Assembly (NCBI RefSeq): GCF_037038585.1 | Contig: NC_092521.1 | Location: 55,044,398 to 55,108,397, forward strand | DNA: 64,000 nt | Source: Patagioenas fasciata | Taxonomy: Eukaryota; Chordata; Aves; Columbiformes; Columbidae | Reading direction: 5' to 3' | In this document: in pieces, positions 40,259 through 64,000 of the stretch | How the letters are laid out: every line of letters starts with the position of its first letter | Position numbering within the stretch: the first letter of the stretch is position 1 | Translations under genes and position numbers: made by a program | Notes under the pieces: model-generated | What the model was told of the DNA's origin: nothing | Databases searched by the model: none | The model's input: the letters and a program-made list of their open reading frames with translations, nothing else

Positions 40259-40468
40259 TTCCCCTTTCCCCTTTCCCCTTTCCCCTTTCCCCTTTCCCCT
40301 TTCCCCTTTCCCCTTTCCCCTTTCCCCTTTCCCCTTTCCCCTTTCCCCTTTCCCCTTTCCCCTTTCCCCTTTCCCCTTTCCCCTTTCCCCTTTCCCCTTT
40401 CCCCTTTCCCCTTTCCCCTTTCCCCTTTCCCCTTTCCCCTTTCCCCTTTCCCCTTTCCCCTTTCCCCT
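40259..40468. repeat. (CCCCTTT)n heptamer array, about 30 copies, apparently perfect
   Basis: About 208 bp of uninterrupted CCCCTTT units between TTCTTCTT and CTGCAG. The minus strand is pure purine, GGGGAAA repeated. Because 7 is not a multiple of 3, every frame reads a 7-residue periodic peptide (RGKGKGE on minus, SPFPFPL on plus), which explains the long open frames over it. Confidence 0.97.
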
Positions 40469-41576
40469 CTGCAGATTAAATAAGATACATGAAATACATA
40501 GGAGCAAAGGTAGTTGAGAAGGTTGCCTTATGCTAGATCCCCTGCTATTTATGTTCAAATGCGTTCTAGAGCTCAAGGATAAATGCAATTTTTTGGAAAT
40601 TAACCTGCTACTAATATTCTCATAGAAATTCAGTCTTGTGCCTCGTTGGTTTGCTGTAATAGCAGTCAGCTGACCTTCTCAATTGTACAACAGGGCTACA
40701 ACACCAAAGAAAAGCTTCTCTGAGCATCATGTAGCTTTTTGCTATATGTATTTTGAGGAAAGCATACAGGAGTAAGAAGGTAAGCATGCATTATAAACCA
40801 GAAAGGAAACAAGTAGTTCTGTGAGCACCAGAACTAGTGATGCTTAATTTCTGATAGATTTATGTCTTATGGTTGGTTGACCCTGGGAGTGTGTAGGTTT
40901 CAGTTGAAACTTCCCCTGTGACTTATGGGAAAAGAAGGAATGTGGTTTATAAAGGCCATCTTATGTGCAGTTTTCTTACATGCAATATGGCATGTGGCTA
41001 ATAGTGAAACCTTCTCTCAGGGAAAACAGTGACAGGTTGTTATGATTATTTATTATCCACCAGCTACCACTTTTTTGTGTGTAATTTGTGAGTGCTTAAT
41101 GTATTTGAAAACTTTGCAGAAAAATGGAAAGAAAATCCATCTATGGGTTTGAAAGTCATTAGTGACTCATACATATGCATGTAACACAAACATATGGACC
41201 TAAGTGTCTCATGAGACTGGGCTAAAAGCAAGAATTCATTCAAAGGTATTGTACAACACTGGCAGTGGTGCTGTTGGAGTACTGCATGAATTCTCTGGTT
41301 TTTTTACATAGGTGAATGCATGTCCTTTCATTAGTGCTAGATGTAAGCTTATACAAATTAATAGAGGAATTTGTTGGTATTAGAGATTTATTATGCTAAC
41401 ATTTCTGTAGCTAGCTATATCTGAAATTCTGATGGTTAGTGAAGGTGTGATTTTTTAACTTTGGTTTTTGTTGTAATAAAATACTCCTAGTTTCTTATAT
41501 CACTGCCTGTAGATCTGCCAAAATCCTAGTCTTTGTTACTTTAATAAGAAAATAGTTTTGTTGTTGTTGTTTTGTG

Positions 41577-41608
<32 letters not shown>

Positions 41609-43904
41609 GTTTCTTTAGGTGAAAAATGATAGAGAAAAAAAGTTAAACAGTATTTCAAAAAAACAGGCATTCATAAATGATAATAAATGTGTAGGAAAGA
41701 CATCCAAACAAAATCAGAATATCTGATTTTGTTACATGCAGAGGAGTTTCCCTAGCAAGAAGCAGGCTGTCTTTTATTGAAAAGCATGAAACAAATTAGG
41801 TTGTTAGAGAAAAAGCACAGTTGTGCCTGTTTGTCAGATGAAAAGTGATAGAGCTGTTTGTTGTGACAGAGGAGAATAATTTGAATGGAAAGAGTTTAAC
41901 TTTTAATTTAGAGTTCTGGTGATAATGAAGCATGCCATCAAGACTGCATGATAAACCAGTAATTGCGTTAACAGCCCTGAAGGAAACTCAGAGCAGACAG
42001 ATGTAGGTTTCCCTGGAAGAACCAGTTAACGCTCTACATTTTCACTTGGAATACAAATGTTTGTTGACTGTGTTCAGAACATGTGTTGAAATTCTGTTGA
42101 ACTGCAGGTGAACAGGATTAAAGTTAAGATGTCAGTAATATCACTTCTTCGGGTGAGAATTTTGTTGTAGTATAAATTACGTGATCATGCATTGAATAGT
42201 TTGCTTACATTTCTGGACCATAGTGATATCTCATGAAATAAGAAAAAAATCTTATGAAAAGTATTTTTTCTCCAATATTTGAAGCATTTATAGATATTTG
42301 AAAAGTATTTAGCAAAGAGATTGTGAAATAGCAACCTGGTACATAAAACGTTTAATGGAAATACTGCTGTAGTGTCAGTGTGAGAGCTGGGATGATTTTG
42401 CTTTAAAAATCCAGTATATGAATCTTCGGCAGCAGTTTTCTCTTCATAACATTATTGGCTTGGAGTCAATAATTGAATTAGTTCACACTTAGTTTTGATC
42501 ATGCAGTGAAGAAAATTGAAACATCCTATGTTTTCTGTTTTCATTTACTTACATTTGTGTATTATTTGTGCTAACTGTATTATTTAAAAACACTTCTAAA
42601 TTGATTTTGAAAATGTTTTTGTCATCCTCTTGTTCCTGTGTAATACCTGTAGGTTGCATTTGTTTTAGTCTACTTTTTTTTTTTTAAATAAACTATTTCT
42701 GTTTAATAAGACTTGAAAGGACGTGCGAGGAGGCTGTGCCTTTTGTGGAGGAACTCTTCTTCAGTTAATGTGGTTTAGCCCCTACTGGTGAGACAAATAA
42801 GAGGAATGGAGCCAAGCCTAACCTACTAAATTTTACGAAGCTTGTGAAGTTGGACTTCTCACAGTCAGTACCAGAAGGGTATAGGGAATGGTATAACAAA
42901 CCAGGAGAAGAAGAGAAGCAAAGTAGGAATAGTGGCAGTCTCAGGGAGTCAAGTAGCACAAAAAAAAAAAACAAAAAAGGAAAGAAAACAGCAGCCTATA
43001 CAGTGAGAAGTGTTGTGAATAAAATAATAAAGATAACTTTCACACATTGATTTCTTTTAAAGGAATTGTAATTATGGTGATATACACAATGGGAATTGTT
43101 GCAAATGAAACTTAGAGTGTATGAGAGGCTGAGCAAAAGCAGATTTATGACTTGTGTTTTCTTTCTAAACCCTTGAAAACAGATGTTTGCTGCTATGGCA
43201 ATACTCTATGTATGTTGTAATCAGCACAGTAGTCATCTGTGAAGCGACTAACTCATGCCTTCTTTTAGGATTAAGAAATGTTTTTGTAAACTACAGGAAA
43301 CTCATTGTAGAGTACTCTCCATTGCCCAAATAACCTTTTTTCTTCCTGCAACTGTTACAAAAAGCAATTAAAAAGAAAAGGTGTATAACCATGTGCTTTG
43401 ATGTCCGTTAAAAATGAATTATTACTCTCTGTATCACTAGGGCTGCATAAAACCTACTGACACTACATAAATGAAGGGAATACACTGTTTCTTTTGTCTT
43501 GGGTAAGAATAGAACAGGAGAAATTTCACAATATTCTATCTTGTATCATAGTAGAGACAAGATTCATGATATTGTGAGACAGTTTCAAATGAAGCTCTTC
43601 CTGCTTTTCATAAGCTTGTGGTTAATGTTAAAACAACCAAACCAAACAAACAAGAAACCCAAACAAACAGAAACAAAACCCAACCAAAAAACAGGTGTGG
43701 GGAAAAGGGAGGTAAAGAGCATACCTTAGTACAGCAGTTTCTGATTTTCTGCCTTTAGGGTTGAGCATTTTAAACTTTCTTTCCCCTCTTGTTTTTCCTT
43801 TCCTGTTCTGGAAGAATAAGAAAGAAAGATGTTACTTTATTGCATACAATGGAATTAATCTTAGTGAAGTATTCTGTGAGGAAATTACCCATAGTTTAGG
43901 TCTG
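40469..43904. other. ANKRD12 intron 1, no gene seen
   Basis: AT-rich, with T-runs at 41587-41608 and 42677-42686, an A-run at 42960-42971 and an A/C-rich tract at 43630-43695. No exon or assignable mobile element. Confidence 0.45.
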
Positions 43905-44013
43905 TGGGGGGTGGTGCTTAGCGACATGGTTTTGAGGTGAACTTGGCAGTGTTAGGTTAACAGTTGGACTTGATGACCTTAAAGGTCTTCTCCAACCTAA
44001 ATCATTCTGTGGA
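43905..44013 (+). mobile_element. CR1-type 3'-terminal stub
   Basis: GTGGTGCTTAGCGACATGGT through GGACTTGATGACCTTAAAGG to CCAACCTAAATCATTCTGTG, a typical short avian CR1 3' end. The left part is missing. Confidence 0.75.
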
Positions 44014-44229
44014 TGGGTGGAGTGGTGTGTAGAAATTTGTTTGAATATTAAGGTTTTCTGTTTCAGGTCTAGTGTGCAAAACACTTTTCTCAAAGTCATC
44101 TACCAAAGATAAAATAACAATCTCTGTCAGTTACTTGTGTCAAAACAAAACAATGGCCCTGCTCCTGTAACAGCAACACATTTGCTGTGTAATGATCCCA
44201 AAATCTTAACTATGAAGAAATGATAGAAG

Positions 44230-45201
44230 TGTCACACCTGAAACAAGGTCTTGCTGAGACGTAAAATTACTACAAGACTCACTAAGACTGTGACCACATA
44301 AGTTGAAAAAGGCCCATAAAACATCACCAGTTTTAAAGATACTTTTGGCGTGGCCTAAGGCACTGTCATGAGAAGAGCAGCTCTTCATTCTGTGGAAGAG
44401 GCAAGTCAGGCGAACGAGTGAGTTCAGCAAATGACTTTGTTGGAGTCTTTGCTCATGACACTGTTCCTGCTTGTGGCAGTTGTACTCCTTCCCCACCATG
44501 GGACCTGGAGGTTTCAACAGGGCAGTTGATGGCTCTTTAGCACCTTTTCTGCCCCACCGTGCCCAGGGCACAGTGACTGCTCACTTTCACCTCCCCCTGC
44601 GGGGGCAGGAGGGGTGGGACCCTCGGTCAATAGAGAGGGTCCTCAGCCAAGAGGTGCCCAGGCCCAGAGAAGCTGAGAAGCTTCTGGACCATGCTAGTAA
44701 TGACCACAACCAGATCCAACCGGGCTATAAAATGGGCCCCCTGCCGAAGACTCCCTTTGAGTGGTCTTCTCGGAGCAGTGGGTCTGTGAACAGAGCCCTC
44801 TTCTTAGATCAGGGATGCTGTCTAAGGAGACTTTCCAGGATTGAATGCTCTCACCTTTTCCTTGGTAAGTGATTTTTCTTCTGGATATATCCTTGAGTGA
44901 GCACTTGCCTACCCTGGGCAAGTGATTATTCTTCTGCATACCCTTGACTGAAAGAGGCCTCTGTTTTTTTGTAAGTTAATGTGTGCATGCTGTGGATCGT
45001 TATTATTCTCATGTGGTTGTACAGTAATAATATCTTCAACTGGTATCCGAACCTGTGTTTTATAATGATGTCGGAGTGCTGAATAATTTTGAATACACCC
45101 CATCTCTGGCTGGTTTTCTTTGCTAAACAGTTCTGGCTAGAATAGTGTCTATTTGGAGCTTATTATCTACCTAAATTGACTTTTGGGCTGCCCCTGTGAC
45201 A
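44230..45201 (+). mobile_element. Probable solo LTR of an endogenous retrovirus (ERVL-like), about 970 bp
   Basis: The ends are TGTCACA (44230-44236) and its exact inverse TGTGACA (45195-45201), giving TG...CA termini. Inside, GCTATAAAATGG puts a TATA box at 44726-44732, preceded by a GC-rich U3-like region. No gag, pol or env frame and no partner LTR is present, so it would be a solo LTR, left by recombination. The flanking pentamers (AGAAG, CTACT) do not match, so no target duplication is seen and the exact ends remain uncertain. Alternatively, the inverted ends could belong to a DNA transposon. Confidence 0.55.
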
Positions 45202-45826
45202 CTACTGTAAGCCATGTTTTTGTGTTCAGTTTCTTGGTTTTCACCCTCAGCAGGAAGTGAATTCTGAGTCTTGGCTACGCCACAAATCTCTTAATATATT
45301 TTGGGATTTATGAGGAGTGGTATATAGTGGCCTAACAACACATTTGTCTGTTAACAAACCTCAACAGAGTGAATGAGGATCTGCAGTGCACCTTTGGAGG
45401 TGTGAAAATGATGGCTCATGAGTTTCTTCAAGTCAAATGAGAATTCTTGGTACAAATTTCATTCAGATTGCTTTCTAATAAAGTCTGTCATGTTTTCTTC
45501 TGTGGTCTTTTACTTACGCACTGTAGCAAGCTGAGTTTGCTCTGCTGATTCCCATCTCATTTTACTCTTGTCTTGGCAGTTGCCTGAACTGCAGAATATG
45601 GAGAAAAGTGTTAGTTCTTTATTCCTTGTTTGTTATTTAGAGTTGACACTGTTTGCAGTCTTTTATTGCTAAATCACTTACCATAGTACTTAGTGGTTTA
45701 TGTAGTACAAATTCTGGTGTGTTGGCAAGATCTTTTGGCCTGTTTATCTTGACTTTTTCTTTGTAGGAAGAACTTTGTAGTTCTTAACAAGAACTTTACA
45801 AGTTCTTAAAAGGCATTTAGGTTCTT

Positions 45827-45912
45827 AGGGACATGGTTTAGCACTAGAGTTAGGTTTTGGTTGGACTCGATGATCCTGAGGGTCTCTTCTGCAATGATTC
45901 TATGATTCTAAG
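45827..45912 (+). mobile_element. CR1-type 3'-terminal stub
   Basis: GGGACATGGTTTAGCACTAG, then TTGGACTCGATGATCCTGAG, then the tail GATTCTATGATTCTA. Only the last 85 bp or so remain. Confidence 0.85.
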
Positions 45913-46036
45913 ATGCTAAATAAATAATGCTAAAAAGCACTAGACTATTGCTGTCAGTGCTGAAAGTGTAGAGCAGCTTTCTGCTGTGCTTCTGCTGTAA
46001 TTTTTTAGGACAACCTGACTTTGCATGGTAGGTATT

Positions 46037-46095
46037 GCGGTTGGACTTGATGATCTTAAAGGTCTTTTCTAACCTAAATGATTCTATGATTCCCT
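46037..46095 (+). mobile_element. CR1-type 3'-terminal stub
   Basis: GCGGTTGGACTTGATGATCT followed by CTAACCTAAATGATTCTATG. About 58 bp remain. The LTR at 46101 starts directly after its tail. Confidence 0.8.
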
Positions 46096-46100
46096 GTATT

Positions 46101-46612
46101 TGTCCTAGTTTCAGCTGATATAGCATCAGTTTTCTTCCTAGTAGCTGGTATAGTGGTATGGTTTGGATTTAGGATGTGAATGATGTTGATAACACATTGA
46201 TGTTTTAGTTGTTGCTGAGCAGTCCTTACACTGTCAAGGACTTTTCAGCTTGTGCTGTCCAGCCAGCCAGGAGGCTGGGGGGTGCACAAGAAGCTGGGAG
46301 GGGATGCAGTTGGGACAGCTGACCCCAGCTGACCAAAGGGATATTCCATACCATACGTCATCATTCTCAGTATATAGACACTGGGAGCTGCTGCTCAGGA
46401 GCTGGCTGGACATCGGTTGGTGGGTGTTGAGCAATTGCATTGCACAAAACTAGTTTTATATATTTTATTATTATTATCATCCTTTTCTGTCCTATTAAAG
46501 TGTCTTTATCTTAACTCTTGAGTTTTCTTCTGATTCTCTCCCGCATCCCACTTTGGGGGTGGAGGGATGGCTGTGTGTGGTATTTAGCTGTCTGCCGGGT
46601 TAAACCACGACA
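46101..46612 (+). mobile_element. Solo LTR of an endogenous retrovirus, 512 bp
   Basis: Starts TGTCCTAGTTTCAGCTGATA and ends GGTTAAACCACGACA, the characteristic boundaries of an abundant avian LTR family that I know from songbird genomes. It has a TATA-like TATATAGAC at about 46371 and ATTAAA (46494-46499) as probable polyadenylation signal, which sets the + orientation. No internal retroviral sequence and no second LTR are present. No clear target duplication is visible (GTATT before, AGATA after). Confidence 0.85.
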
Positions 46613-47356
46613 AGATAAAAAGTATTTTGCTTGTCTTGAAGTCGAAAAGTGGAATCAATACTAGCATGGAAAAATCAAAATTCCATTCTGTGAATCCGTA
46701 ACAATACTTATTTGGTGTACCTTGGAAATGAAAGACCATAGAGCTCTTAAAGCTTTATATACATATATATTTTGCAATGGCTTATGTAATTAATTTTTGA
46801 GACAGTGTGAATTAAGATTTCTAGTTCCAGGTCTAAGCTTTAGAAAATCTGTATATCTATCATAGATCTATATATCTATATAGGATTGCAAAGGATAGCA
46901 AATTATGGAGATTTGACCTTTTTTCCATGATATTTTGGGTACACAATATTTCATTTTTCCAGGCAAGAAAGCTTAATTTCTCTTCATGCTGTTGCTAGAA
47001 ATGAGCTTGTGCATCCTCCCAGTCTTATTACCTATAAAATTAAGTGAGCTATTGAACCAATAAGCCATAAATACCCAAAGTGTTAGTCTGCCAAAGAGTC
47101 ATTTTAGAGGGATGACACAGTTCAGCAACTGACCTGCTGGTTTTCTGATGACACTGTCCTGAGTAGTAGCCATGTAAGATCTTTTGGGTTTTCACCCCAA
47201 GGTTTGAGCTGCAGATGAGTGGGATGCTTGAAGTCAGGTGTCATTGTTAGTCATCTTTTTTGGAGTACTGTTCAGCTTTGCTACCATCTGCAGTAACAAT
47301 GTTTGTCGTGAAATTACACTGTAATGTCTATATCATGTTGGTTGTTTGTTTTTCAG
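46613..47356. other. 3' end of ANKRD12 intron 1
   Basis: AT-rich, with TA-rich microsatellite-like stretches at 46756-46772 and 46848-46884 and the acceptor GTTTGTTTTTCAG at its end. Confidence 0.7.
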
Positions 47357-47363
47357 ACACACG

Positions 47364-47396
47364 ATGAACCCACTGATACAAGATACAGCTAGCTAA
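47364..47396 (+). CDS. Upstream ORF in the ANKRD12 leader (10 codons)
   Basis: ATG at 47364 with the context CACACGATGA reads MNPLIQDTAS and stops at TAA (47394-47396), 11 bases before the main start. It lies in the same exon as the main ATG, so it is present in every transcript using this exon. Translation is inferred; a short terminating uORF would be expected to lower main-ORF initiation. Confidence 0.45.
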   Translation: MNPLIQDTAS

Positions 47397-47407
47397 ACAG
47401 CTATAAA

Positions 47408-64000
<16,593 letters not shown>

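Larger units (their letters stand above)
25409..47356 (+). other. ANKRD12: ANKRD12 intron 1
   Basis: About 21.9 kb from GTAAGG to TTTTTCAG. Most of it is AT-rich DNA without recognisable genes. Assigned contents are a CATA/CA repeat (25946-25998), a T-run (26380-26398), CR1 pieces at 31267-31377 and 37437-38206, an AT microsatellite (33414-33466), the (CCCCTTT)n array (40259-40468), a T-run (41587-41608), and the repeat cluster at 43905-46612. I see no convincing alternative first exon, but cannot exclude one. Confidence 0.7.

Noticed and set aside
40052-40588. Minus-strand open frame of 178 codons with a perfect 7-residue repeat (RGKGKGE)
   Set aside because: It exists only because a 7-bp repeat without stop codons is read in every frame; the plus strand shows an equivalent periodic frame. 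No promoter or splice context.
42720-43050. Possible processed retrocopy with an A-run near 42960-42971
   Set aside because: No parent gene recognised, no clean poly-A end and no flanking duplication; the Lys-rich frame comes from the A-run.
44230-46612. The two LTR-like segments as the paired ends of one provirus
   Set aside because: They have different lengths and unrelated sequences, and no retroviral internal coding region lies between them.

Overview
The window looks like bird nuclear DNA. It holds one complete protein gene, the 5' part of a second, and many degraded CR1 LINE copies plus two probable solo retroviral LTRs. CR1 3' ends with ATTCTATGA-type tails, fairly compact introns and the gene order NDUFV2 then ANKRD12 all fit an avian genome; that order is the one I recall from human 18p11 and other vertebrates. 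I cannot name the species. The LTR near 46.1-46.6 kb resembles LTRs I know from songbirds and other Neoaves, which is only a hint.

Layout. 1-5000: AT-rich DNA with no gene I can support. 5000-5345: a CR1 3' fragment lying directly against the NDUFV2 CpG-island promoter. 5548-19213: NDUFV2 on the + strand, eight coding exons that join in frame into a 245-residue precursor of the 24 kDa subunit of mitochondrial complex I. Its introns carry two CR1 copies and a palindromic hAT-like MITE. 19276-24000: intergenic, with a CR1 reverse transcriptase remnant. 24030-26130: a strong CpG island with the ANKRD12 promoter and noncoding first exon (donor at 25408/25409). 25409-47356: ANKRD12 intron 1, 21.9 kb, with a pure (CCCCTTT)n tract, a CR1 reverse transcriptase fragment and a repeat cluster at 43.9-46.6 kb. 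47408-64000: the first three coding exons of ANKRD12 (119 residues); the window ends inside or at the end of the third, before the ankyrin repeats.

The two genes are head-to-tail on the + strand, about 6 kb apart, and have separate CpG islands. NDUFV2 is a nuclear-encoded respiratory-chain gene; ANKRD12 encodes a nuclear co-regulator. Nothing in the sequence links them functionally beyond conserved neighbourhood, although both islands carry an NRF1-like palindrome.

I found no undescribed multi-gene system. The most notable items are the hAT-like palindrome in NDUFV2 intron 6, the roughly 30-copy G4-capable heptamer array, the two LTRs close to the first coding exon of ANKRD12, a short uORF in ANKRD12 exon 2, and the CR1 copy bordering the NDUFV2 promoter.
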